Source: Parasphaerochaeta coccoides DSM 17374
GTDB taxonomy: Bacteria; Spirochaetota; Spirochaetia; Sphaerochaetales; Sphaerochaetaceae
Assembly (NCBI RefSeq): GCF_000208385.1
Contig: NC_015436.1
Location: 1,798,001-1,862,000, forward strand
DNA length: 64,000 bases
Reading direction: 5' to 3'
Below are positions 17,662-26,077 of this stretch, piece by piece. Below the pieces are notes generated by a model. It ran no database searches and had not been told where the DNA came from. It saw nothing but the letters and a program-made list of their open reading frames with translations. A program made the translations under genes and the position numbers. Positions within the stretch are counted from its first letter, which is position 1, and every line of letters starts with the position of its first letter.

Positions 17662-20397
17662 CTACGCCTTACGGAAACCAGTACCGGGAAAAGTGGAGAG
17701 AAGTTCCTTGATACCTTCCAAGGTCTCCGGCAAATCGTCTTCTATGAAATCCAAGGTCATAATGACGTTGAGACACCATTGCGCCGCAAAGTTGGTTGAT
17801 ATCCAAGGAATTTCAATCAGATTCTCCTTGTTGCCAACATTCTGCGCCTGTGTCATGGAAAAGCCTTGGAAATTGTTGTCGGATATCAATGCCGACAGAA
17901 GGCCTCTCCATACCGCAAGGGCTGTATTCCGGTCACCCAGATACCATGCGCCGTATGCTCCCATGGCCGCCGCCATGAATGGCAAGGAAAATTCCCTTTC
18001 TCCGATGCTCCCTCCGGATTCCCTGAGCTGCTGCTCACGGGACAGGAAATAGAACCTGCCGTAGTCCGCCATCATCTTCTTCCATGGTTCATAGCCCAAC
18101 AGGTCTCCCATTTCCATCCAAACGGAGGGCGCTCCCATGCATATCTGGAGATGGGTACCGCCTGTCGAACATTCTCCGATATAGCGCAGACGCACTGTCT
18201 TCGGGTCAAACTCAAAATCAGGCCCGCTTATCAGCTTGAGGGGAGCCGCTTCTATATCCCGGATTCCCACCATGATTTTCTCACGGTACGCCGCATCGTT
18301 GAAGCGTTCCCACTGTGTCATCCAGTTCGAGCACAGGCTGGACCAGTCGGGGCCGGAACGGGCATGAGCCGGATATGTCATTTCCGCTTTATCATAGAAC
18401 TCTCCCAACGGGTCTTTTTCCAGGAAAGTGAGTTCATTGTCCTTGAGCTCGGCAAAAATATCCTCCATCCGACGGTCTCCGGTAAGGTAATAGAAATACC
18501 TGTGATGTCCGGCCATGGCAATCCTGGCCTCCTTGCAGGGACAACCCCAATGACGCACATTATGCCGGGAACCCAGCCCCTTGTACCTTCCGAAATGGTA
18601 GACATCTATTTCCGAGGCATGACGGCTCAATTTCTCGGCAAGGGTGAAAACATCCTCCCGACCGGAGCGCATGAACATCAGCCAAAGCCACAGTGTCGGG
18701 ACAAGTTCCGTATTGTCCCATGCATACCCGCCCATGTCGTAACGCCAAACATGGCGTTCCTTGTCATAGGTATGCATGAAGTCCCCATGATTAAAAAGCC
18801 CCGTCCAGTTCCTCTGCTCCACTTCGTTCCTGTAGAACTCGATTGCTTTGTCCAGTTGTTCTTCCAGATAACGCCGGGATTCAATACTGCGGGATGGTAA
18901 GGACCAATACCCGAATGCCCTGCACCGGTGATAAAATTCCGGGTCGCCGACATATATCGGAGGATTGTCCACCTGATGAGCAAGTTCCTGAAGACGTACT
19001 TCAGCCGTTACCGGCTCTGATCCCCAGCTTAAGGTACATTCGCTTGTCGCTGCTATTCCGTATGCGCTGGCTCCGAAAAAATCATATCCTTCGTAATATA
19101 CCTGGTTGTATCCGCGGTCGGTATAATGCCGGAAATCATAGGCTTCAGCAGCCGGAGAATAGAACCATACGTCAGTCCTGGTACGGGAACCAGCCAGACC
19201 GGACACGGTATAACCTGCCGGATGCCTTTTGGCAAAATCACGGAGGACAAAGGACAATGACCCATTCTCCCCTCCATGGGAAAGTCCCCCTCCGGCATAC
19301 TGGCCGTCAAGACAATCAAGCCAGCATACGTCAGGGATGCCCGTCTTCTTCCTCACCTTGAAATGTCCGGGGTTGTCCTGGCAGAAATCATAGGTATCCC
19401 AGAAAGGCATGTCAGGAAGGATGCGCTTTATATTGGCCAAGACTGCTCCTTCCGGGTAAAGAAGCTCGCCGCGACACTGGGCGGCATATACGGCATCAGG
19501 AATCCGTGGCCGCCATGACAGGAGTTGAGCCACGCTTTCATGAAATGAACCAGCATCACCGAGGAAACGAATATGCCTGTTGTACATTTCTCCTTGGATG
19601 CGGGCGTCAAAAGAGATGCCGACGCCCTTGAGGAAATCACGTTTTTCCTCCCCGTCATAAAGAAAAGTATGAGTGAAGGACAGTGAATCCGAACCAATCC
19701 CCATGCCCATGCGTATGACAAATGGAATCAATTCTTCCCCTGATATCGGGTTCTTATGGATGCCTTCATATCTGAAAAGAACGTGGAAAGGACCGTCTTC
19801 TTCCACTTCCATGCTGGAAATCTCACCAAGGAAATCAGTGACTGTACGGGTTTCGATGGTTTCTTCCACCGCCCGTCTTTCCAGTTTGAGTACAGGAAAG
19901 GCTCCATGCACCCTAAGTTCACCGTTGACACGAAAGTCCTTGAACAGGAACCGCCCATGGGAACATACGGTAAACGATACATCCCCTGCGGTGATGTCAA
20001 AGGAACCTTTTTCCGACCCGGCGTTCATGGAAACCATCGGAAATGAAGATGCTGATGATGAAGAAACACAAGGAAAATCAGGTATCACAGAAATTCCGGC
20101 GTGCGCCTTCATTCCTCTCCGGTTTTCTTTGCAACTTTTTGTATCGGGCGCAAGGACACTGCCAATTAGTTCCACTTCCGCTGTCATGCGTCCCGCGTCC
20201 GCTGTATGCGCAGTCCATTTTACACTTCCATCGGGATAATAGGCGGTAATCCTGCTCTGAACCGGCAGTTCCGTACCGTCTGAAGTCCTGAGATGGAAAT
20301 CTCTCGTGCCGGGAAACTCGCCCTGCTCCCAGATACAGCCGAAAGTCACATATCCTGATTGGGCACGCCCCGGTAGATTATGCAGTTTCATGGTCAT
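17662..20397 (-). CDS. YetA-like / exo-rhamnogalacturonan lyase (PcRGLX) family protein
   Basis: A 911-residue protein with the features of the YetA/PcRGLX family: an N-terminal beta-barrel-like region beginning with LPGRAQSGYVTFGCIWEQGE, a middle sandwich domain, and a C-terminal (alpha/alpha) toroid with YRNEVEQRNWTGLFNHGDFMHTYD and YAWDNTELVPTLWLWLMFMRSGRED. Fungal members are exolytic rhamnogalacturonan lyases of polysaccharide lyase family 26, and Bacillus subtilis yetA lies beside the lpl transport genes. The same neighbourhood exists here, which supports a pectin side-chain or backbone role. There is no export signal, so the substrate must be imported oligosaccharides. Start at 20397 after AGAGGA. 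Confidence 0.85.
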   Translation of the reverse strand: MTMKLHNLPGRAQSGYVTFGCIWEQGEFPGTRDFHLRTSDGTELPVQSRITAYYPDGSVKWTAHTADAGRMTAEVELIGSVLAPDTKSCKENRRGMKAHAGISVIPDFPCVSSSSASSFPMVSMNAGSEKGSFDITAGDVSFTVCSHGRFLFKDFRVNGELRVHGAFPVLKLERRAVEETIETRTVTDFLGEISSMEVEEDGPFHVLFRYEGIHKNPISGEELIPFVIRMGMGIGSDSLSFTHTFLYDGEEKRDFLKGVGISFDARIQGEMYNRHIRFLGDAGSFHESVAQLLSWRPRIPDAVYAAQCRGELLYPEGAVLANIKRILPDMPFWDTYDFCQDNPGHFKVRKKTGIPDVCWLDCLDGQYAGGGLSHGGENGSLSFVLRDFAKRHPAGYTVSGLAGSRTRTDVWFYSPAAEAYDFRHYTDRGYNQVYYEGYDFFGASAYGIAATSECTLSWGSEPVTAEVRLQELAHQVDNPPIYVGDPEFYHRCRAFGYWSLPSRSIESRRYLEEQLDKAIEFYRNEVEQRNWTGLFNHGDFMHTYDKERHVWRYDMGGYAWDNTELVPTLWLWLMFMRSGREDVFTLAEKLSRHASEIDVYHFGRYKGLGSRHNVRHWGCPCKEARIAMAGHHRYFYYLTGDRRMEDIFAELKDNELTFLEKDPLGEFYDKAEMTYPAHARSGPDWSSLCSNWMTQWERFNDAAYREKIMVGIRDIEAAPLKLISGPDFEFDPKTVRLRYIGECSTGGTHLQICMGAPSVWMEMGDLLGYEPWKKMMADYGRFYFLSREQQLRESGGSIGEREFSLPFMAAAMGAYGAWYLGDRNTALAVWRGLLSALISDNNFQGFSMTQAQNVGNKENLIEIPWISTNFAAQWCLNVIMTLDFIEDDLPETLEGIKELLSTFPGTGFRKA

Positions 20398-20549
20398 GTC
20401 TTCCTCTGCTTCAAAAGCACCAGCACCACCAACAGATGAAAAACCGACTGGAAGGATAGTCGCCTCATTTCCCAGCCTTCTTCCTTCTTCTTTGGTCTTC
20501 TTCTGTTGAACATCATATCATGCAGCCCATCATATCACTATCATGTGAA

Positions 20550-20576
20550 GAAGGCGTACTGAACCAGCACGCCTTC
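20550..20576 (-). terminator. Intercistronic hairpin after the solute-binding protein gene
   Basis: GAAGGCGT (20550-20557) pairs with ACGCCTTC (20569-20576) around an 11-base loop, 38 bp past the stop of the solute-binding protein gene. No T-run follows on the minus strand, so it is more likely an mRNA-stabilising or partial-termination element that gives the binding protein more transcript than the enzymes downstream. Confidence 0.5.
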
Positions 20577-20613
20577 CCCTGCACATGTTCCTGTGACAGC
20601 CTTTGACAGCCGT

Positions 20614-22167
20614 CTATTTCTTGGCTGCCTGATGCAATTGGTTAATCTCAGCAATCAACCGGGTTCCTCCACGGTCAGCCCATGCCTTGGCCGCTGCCGC
20701 AAAGCCAGCATCATCAATCAAACCGCAGACATACTGCGTGCGGGCATCATCAATGATCTGTTCAATGTCAGTACCGACTTCCGCGTTGACCGAAGAATTG
20801 GCAAGATACCCAAGCGCAGGATTGAACACCGCGACAGCCTTGTTGCGCGCGAACGCCGCGTCAGCCGCAAGGTCGCTGTCCGTCTTCACCAAGTGTGGCT
20901 TGGGAGATTCCAGGTACGGGAAATACGTGATTGACTGGTTCAGTCCGACCTGGGGAGTCTGGGCAACGGTAAGCTTGTTGTACATCACTATGTCACCGTC
21001 AGCATTCAATTCGTATGTGACACCTTCAAGACCATAGTCCGCAAGCACCAGCATCTCTGGATCATTAATCCTGTCAAGGTACGTCAGACAGTTGATTACA
21101 TCCTGCTCAGTCTTTGCTCCGTCTTTGGTAATCAGATAATACCCGTTATGCCCGGAGGTAGCCAAAGTGACACCCTCGATAGGCCCAAGCAAAGTCATGG
21201 TAGCAACCTGATCGGGATTGACGACCGAGCGGATATCGTTCTGCTTGTAGTAGTTCCATATCCTTTTTCCGGAATCCATCACGTCTATGAAAATACCAGC
21301 CTGTCCTTTCCTGAGAGCATCACCGAACGTACCGGAATCAACTGATGGCCAGTCAGGGCGTACAAGCCCGTCCGCGTACATCTTGCGCATCCATCTCAGA
21401 GCAGTCATGAATTCTGGTGTCTGGTGAACGGGAATGAGCTTTCCGTCTTTTTCGACCCATTCATTTCCGACTCCGAACCATGTCTGGATGATATCGAGCG
21501 GCCCGACATACTTCACCAGCTCAAGGCCGTATGTATCATTCTTTCCATTCCCGTCAGGATCGTTGTATGTAAACTTGTACATCATGTCATACACGTCCTC
21601 AATCGTTTCAGGAGCCTTCGTGATACCTACCTTTTCAGCCCAGTCAGTGCGGTAAGAGAAGCCGAGACGGCCAATCTGCCGACCACGGTAGACAGCTATG
21701 ATTTTCCCGTCAACAGTAAATGACTTGATGACATCACGGCTGTACTGGGAAAGATTGGGGAACCTTGCAGCATCAGCAAGATAAGGAGTCAAGTCCCAGA
21801 AAGCGCCTTTCTTCGCGGCATCCACGACGTTTGCGCTCATTTCTCCGGAACCGGTTATAATCATGGGCATGTTGTTCCTGTCCATCAGAACCAGTCCGAG
21901 CTTTTCCTTGTAGACATCGTTATTTTCCCATCTCCAGTCAACATGGATGCCCGTATGCTCCTCATACCTGCGGATGACTTCATCCGAATACTCGTTCTTA
22001 AGCTCCGTGCCGTAGAACGCTGTGACCATGAACGTGATGGTTGGTTTTCCGTCTCCACCCGTGACGGCAGAACCTTTTGCCTGGTCCTTCCCTCCCTGTG
22101 CAAAAACCAGGGCGGGAACCAACAAAAGCATAGCTAGCAACATACATGTCCTCTGTTTTTTCTCCAT
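20614..22167 (-). CDS. Extracellular solute-binding protein, LplA/YtcQ type
   Basis: A 517-residue family 1 solute-binding protein. The signal peptide runs to LVPALVFAQGG, with no lipobox cysteine, so it is probably a periplasmic protein released by signal peptidase I. The mature part contains YEEHTGIHVDWRWENND, LMDRNNMPMII and YDMMYKFTYNDPDGNGKNDTYGL, a calcium-loop-like string typical of the large LplA/YtcQ subfamily that serves rhamnogalacturonan or complex oligosaccharides. It is encoded after the two permeases and has a strong AAGGAGG ribosome site. The sugar bound is inferred from the downstream YetA-like gene, not from binding residues. Confidence 0.9.
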   Translation of the reverse strand: MEKKQRTCMLLAMLLLVPALVFAQGGKDQAKGSAVTGGDGKPTITFMVTAFYGTELKNEYSDEVIRRYEEHTGIHVDWRWENNDVYKEKLGLVLMDRNNMPMIITGSGEMSANVVDAAKKGAFWDLTPYLADAARFPNLSQYSRDVIKSFTVDGKIIAVYRGRQIGRLGFSYRTDWAEKVGITKAPETIEDVYDMMYKFTYNDPDGNGKNDTYGLELVKYVGPLDIIQTWFGVGNEWVEKDGKLIPVHQTPEFMTALRWMRKMYADGLVRPDWPSVDSGTFGDALRKGQAGIFIDVMDSGKRIWNYYKQNDIRSVVNPDQVATMTLLGPIEGVTLATSGHNGYYLITKDGAKTEQDVINCLTYLDRINDPEMLVLADYGLEGVTYELNADGDIVMYNKLTVAQTPQVGLNQSITYFPYLESPKPHLVKTDSDLAADAAFARNKAVAVFNPALGYLANSSVNAEVGTDIEQIIDDARTQYVCGLIDDAGFAAAAKAWADRGGTRLIAEINQLHQAAKK

Positions 22168-22229
22168 TTGTATCCTCCTTGATATGATGGCAGATCAAAC
22201 TGCGTTTTTCAAAAAGACATGGATTCATT

Positions 22230-23132
22230 TCATCCTTTTACGGAACCTATCATGACTCCTTGCGTGAAATATTTCTGGATGAACGGATAGAGCATGAGCA
22301 TGGGAATGGTGGCCACCACGGTCGTAGCCATCTTGACAGCCTTCTCCGGTGGCAATCCGAATGCGCCCCAGTCAAATCCGCTATCCATTGTCACCATGGA
22401 CGTAAGGAAGATGATGCGGCGCAAGGCAATCTGCACGACTTCCTTACTCATGTCGGAAATATACATCATGGCATTGAAATATGCGTTCCAATGCGATACC
22501 GCATAGAAAAGCGACACGGACGCGAGGGCTGGCTTGGACAAAGGCAGGAAAATACGCACGAAGATATTCAGGTCATTGGCACCATCAATACGTGCCGCTT
22601 CTTCCAGCTCCTGGGGAATCCCCTGGAAGTAATTCTTAATGATAATCATGTTGAACATGTTGATGCCGCCAGGCAGCCACAACGCCCAGAATGAATTTTT
22701 CAACTTCAACCCATTCGCGACCAACATGTACATCGGAACCATCCCGGCAGGAAACAGCAGGCAGATGAGAACCATCATCATCAGGAAGTTGCGTCCCTTG
22801 AAGTATGTCCGTGACAATGGATAGGCAAGTGTTGTGGACAGAAACATGTTGATGCATGTACCGACAAGCGCGACGATGAACGAATTCTTCAGCCCGCGTA
22901 AGACATCACCTGCATTCAGGATATACTCATAGGCATTGAGGGAAAACTGGCGTGGAATCAGGAAGAAGGATCTTTCAGTCAGTTCCCGTTCCGTCGCGAA
23001 TGAACCTGCTATGACGTAGATGAAAGGCAGGAGTGTCATGAGCGCGAACGCCGCGACGATAATATAGATGAATACCTGCTGGACTTGATCAAAGGGACTT
23101 CGCTTTATGGTACGTGACCTGGTACCCGGCAT
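22230..23132 (-). CDS. Sugar ABC importer permease, LplC/YtcP type
   Basis: A 300-residue MalG-like permease with six membrane helices. The cytoplasmic coupling loop EEAARIDGANDLNIFVRIFLPLSKPALA carries the EAA motif. The C-terminus QGVMIGSVKG is typical of LplC/YtcP members. The start at 23132 (MPGTRSRT) has GGGGAGG about nine bases upstream and clears the stop of the preceding permease gene by 16 bp; a longer frame begins at 23183 inside that gene. It pairs with the permease encoded at 23149-24129. Confidence 0.92.
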   Translation of the reverse strand: MPGTRSRTIKRSPFDQVQQVFIYIIVAAFALMTLLPFIYVIAGSFATERELTERSFFLIPRQFSLNAYEYILNAGDVLRGLKNSFIVALVGTCINMFLSTTLAYPLSRTYFKGRNFLMMMVLICLLFPAGMVPMYMLVANGLKLKNSFWALWLPGGINMFNMIIIKNYFQGIPQELEEAARIDGANDLNIFVRIFLPLSKPALASVSLFYAVSHWNAYFNAMMYISDMSKEVVQIALRRIIFLTSMVTMDSGFDWGAFGLPPEKAVKMATTVVATIPMLMLYPFIQKYFTQGVMIGSVKG

Positions 23133-23148
23133 GGTATCTTTCCTCCCC

Positions 23149-24129
23149 TCAATACAGCCCCGATTCACCGAAGCGTTTGGCAAACCGGTTGGAAGCTATG
23201 ACCATGAACATGCCGACAAAGGACTTGAAAAGCCCCGCAGCAGTTCCCAGGGAATAGTTCCCGTTCACGACGCTCCGCGTATAGATATACGTGTCAAAGA
23301 CATCTGAAACGCTCCTGTTCATGGAGTTCTGCATCAGGAAAATCTGCTCGTACCCTGTATTCATGACCTGGCCAAGCTTCAGGATGAACATAATGATGAT
23401 TGTTCCCCTGATACCGGGAAGCGTGATATGCCACAACTTCTGGAAACGGTTGGCTCCATCCACCACGGCGGCCTCATACAGTTGCACATCCACGCTGGCA
23501 AGCGCAGCCAGATAAATGATGGTTCCGTATCCTGTCTCCTTCCACATGCTCTGCCCAATGATCATAGGCACGAAAAGCTTGGGATTGCTCATGATATCCG
23601 GAGCGCGGCGACCCATGACTTCCTTGAGAAGGTGAAGGATGATGCCATCCGACGTGTTGAACATCTGGGCGGTGAGAGTGGCGACTATGACCCAGGAAAT
23701 GAAGTGAGGAATATAGACTATGGTTTGCGTGATGCGCTTGAAGGGATACGATCTGATTTCATTAAGCAGAAGGGCAAGGATGATGGGAGCAGGAAAATAA
23801 AAAATCAGACTGAAAATGGAAATAGTCAGGGTGTTCTTCAATATTCTCAGGAAATCGGGACCAGTGAACAGCGTCTTGAAGATGGAAAAACCTACAAATG
23901 GACTTTCAACGAAGGCTCCAATCATTGTCGTCCCGTTGTAAGGGCTGAAATTCTGGAACGCCATCACCAACGCGAACATGGGGACGAAACAGAAGACAAC
24001 CATCCAGAGAAAGCCGGGAATGACAAATATGTACAACCACTTATGGTCGTTGACGGGCTTTAGGAATCCCCTGAGAAAAACTCCCGTATTCTTGTCGGAG
24101 GCTTCAGCTCTTGACTTAAATTCAGACAT
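23149..24129 (-). CDS. Sugar ABC importer permease, LplB/YteP type
   Basis: A 326-residue permease of the LplB/YteP subfamily. It starts with a short cytoplasmic tail, then a helix in WLYIFVIPGFLWMVVFCFVPMF, and has the EAA-type loop YEAAVVDGANRFQKLWHITLPGI. The string IPHFISWVIVATLTAQMFN is characteristic of this subfamily. TAGGAG lies seven bases before the ATG. It is the first gene of the six-gene carbohydrate locus running down to 13761. No ATPase gene accompanies it, so a shared MsiK-like ATPase elsewhere is expected. Confidence 0.92.
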   Translation of the reverse strand: MSEFKSRAEASDKNTGVFLRGFLKPVNDHKWLYIFVIPGFLWMVVFCFVPMFALVMAFQNFSPYNGTTMIGAFVESPFVGFSIFKTLFTGPDFLRILKNTLTISIFSLIFYFPAPIILALLLNEIRSYPFKRITQTIVYIPHFISWVIVATLTAQMFNTSDGIILHLLKEVMGRRAPDIMSNPKLFVPMIIGQSMWKETGYGTIIYLAALASVDVQLYEAAVVDGANRFQKLWHITLPGIRGTIIIMFILKLGQVMNTGYEQIFLMQNSMNRSVSDVFDTYIYTRSVVNGNYSLGTAAGLFKSFVGMFMVIASNRFAKRFGESGLY

Positions 24130-24270
24130 GACAGACTCCTAACGGGAACATTGGAAACCTTGTCTGTCATAAAATTAGCATACAAATATCGGTATCACCT
24201 TAACAAATTGGTCATTTTTTAGCATATTTTTATCACATCATTTTCATGAAAAATGTGTCATGATACATAT

Positions 24271-24290
24271 TTGTCCTAATTTGTCCTAAA
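24271..24290. repeat. Tandem 10-bp repeat upstream of the lplB-like gene
   Basis: TTGTCCTAAT followed directly by TTGTCCTAAA overlaps the stop of the exporter gene at 24286 and lies about 140 bp upstream of the lplB-like start. Tandem 10-bp repeats can be binding sites for AraC-like activators, but no such regulator is encoded nearby. The 24130-24285 gap is AT-rich and probably holds the promoter of the carbohydrate locus. Confidence 0.35.
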
Positions 24291-26076
24291 TTTTCCCATG
24301 AGCCGCCAATTCCTTCATCTGGACTGTGTGGAGCCGCCAGTAATGCCCGCGCAGTGCCATCAGCTCATCGTGGGAACCCGTTTCCAGGATTTTCCCTCCA
24401 TGGACATACATGATGCGGGTACAGGAACGGACTGTTGAAAGCCTGTGCGCGACAATGAATGATGTCCTGCCTTCAAGAAGAATTGATATGCCCCGCTGAA
24501 GAAGCTCCTCGGTTCTGGAATCAATGCTGCTCGTAGCCTCATCAAGTACCAGTATCCGGGGATCAGCAAGCAAAGTGCGGGCGAAAGCAATGAGCTGCCG
24601 CTCTCCCTGGGAGAGTCCCCTCCCGCCCTCCTTGACCACAGTATGGTATCCGTCCGGAAGATTCCTGATGAATGCATCAGCCTGCAACATGGTGGCGACT
24701 CTTTCAACTTCCGCGTCAGAAGCATCAAGCCGTCCATAGCGAATGTTGTCCGCTATTGTTCCGGAGAACAGGAAACTATCTTGGAGCATGATTCCCATTT
24801 GGCTGCGCAGTGACTCCAAAGTGACATCCATCAGGTCATGACCATCTATGCAAATGCTCCCCTCCTGGACATTGTAGAACCTGCTGATAAGACTGAGGAT
24901 AGTTGTCTTCCCCGCTCCCGTAGGGCCTACGACCGCTATGCTTTCCCCTGGAGAGACAGAGAAGGAAACATCGGTCAGGATGGGTCTGGAGGCATCATAG
25001 GAAAATGAAACATGCGTGAAATCAACCTTGCCCTTTACCGGCGGCAGAGGTCGGGCATGAGGAGCGTCCTCAATCAGAACCGGCTCGTTGATCGTCTCGA
25101 ATATCCTCTCAAGATAGGCCACGGAGTTGATAAAATTATTGTAGATGTTCGCAAGGTTAATCAGAGGCTGCCAAAAACGGTTGGCGTAGGTAGCCATGGC
25201 AAGGAGTACGCCGAAGGTCGCCATGGGGCTAATCAGGTATACACCGGCAATATATACCAGGGTAAACACAATCTGGCTCATTGACTCGGTGAATACCCAT
25301 ACGCTGTTCGAGACTACAATCGCCTTCATCCACGCAATGCGCCGCATGCGGGAAAGACGCCGGAGAATCCCCACGTTCTTTTTCTGACGGTCGAAGATTT
25401 GAGTGACCCGTGAACCTTGGATGGATTCCTGCACATACGCATTGAGATTGGAATTCTTGTCGGACACCCTCTGCCATGCCCGCCGCTGCCGGGGCTTGAT
25501 ATAGAAGATGAAGGCGGCGACGAATACCAGACCTGCGACCGTAATGGACGCCAGGGGCATGCTGACACGGAACATGAAAATGGCAATGAACACAATATTG
25601 ATAAGCTCAATGATGAAATTCAGCACTCCGTTGGAGAGAATATCGCTGATGGAATTTACATAGCTGATTACCCGCACCAGGATTTTACCGTGCGGCCTGT
25701 TGTCATAATAAGAAAAAGGAAGCTTCTGGAGATGCGCAAAGACATCCTGGCGGATATCGTGGATGATTTGCTGTCCTGCCTGGGTCACAATGATAGTACG
25801 GATTGCGTTGAAGCCGACATTGACCACTATGGTGAGGGCAAAAAGAATGGTCATCCTGACCAAGGCTTCCATATTCCGGGAAGGAATGACCTCATCCATC
25901 ACCTTCTGGAGTATCAGGGGGCCTGTAAGCCCCACCACGCTGCCGACAGCACTAAGCAGCAGAGCCACGGACATGCGACCTTTTACACGACCGATATACG
26001 TCATGACACTGCTCAGATTCTTCCAACTGAAAGGGACATCGAGCCTCTCGTCGATATCATATTTGTTGCGTGCCAT
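24286..26076 (-). CDS. ABC exporter subunit with canonical ATP site
   Basis: A 596-residue type I exporter half: a cytoplasmic N-terminus, six membrane helices (QKVMDEVIPSRN begins the first outer loop) and an ATPase domain with Walker A GPTGAGKT, signature LSQGE, Walker B LVLDEATSS and switch AHR. All catalytic residues are present. The start at 26076 is chosen because it follows the stop of the previous exporter gene by one base and has GGAGA upstream; the longer frame to 26157 lies inside that gene. It is expected to form a heterodimer with the degenerate subunit at 26078-27817. The substrate is unknown. Confidence 0.93.
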   Translation of the reverse strand: MARNKYDIDERLDVPFSWKNLSSVMTYIGRVKGRMSVALLLSAVGSVVGLTGPLILQKVMDEVIPSRNMEALVRMTILFALTIVVNVGFNAIRTIIVTQAGQQIIHDIRQDVFAHLQKLPFSYYDNRPHGKILVRVISYVNSISDILSNGVLNFIIELINIVFIAIFMFRVSMPLASITVAGLVFVAAFIFYIKPRQRRAWQRVSDKNSNLNAYVQESIQGSRVTQIFDRQKKNVGILRRLSRMRRIAWMKAIVVSNSVWVFTESMSQIVFTLVYIAGVYLISPMATFGVLLAMATYANRFWQPLINLANIYNNFINSVAYLERIFETINEPVLIEDAPHARPLPPVKGKVDFTHVSFSYDASRPILTDVSFSVSPGESIAVVGPTGAGKTTILSLISRFYNVQEGSICIDGHDLMDVTLESLRSQMGIMLQDSFLFSGTIADNIRYGRLDASDAEVERVATMLQADAFIRNLPDGYHTVVKEGGRGLSQGERQLIAFARTLLADPRILVLDEATSSIDSRTEELLQRGISILLEGRTSFIVAHRLSTVRSCTRIMYVHGGKILETGSHDELMALRGHYWRLHTVQMKELAAHGKI

Positions 26077-26077
26077 C

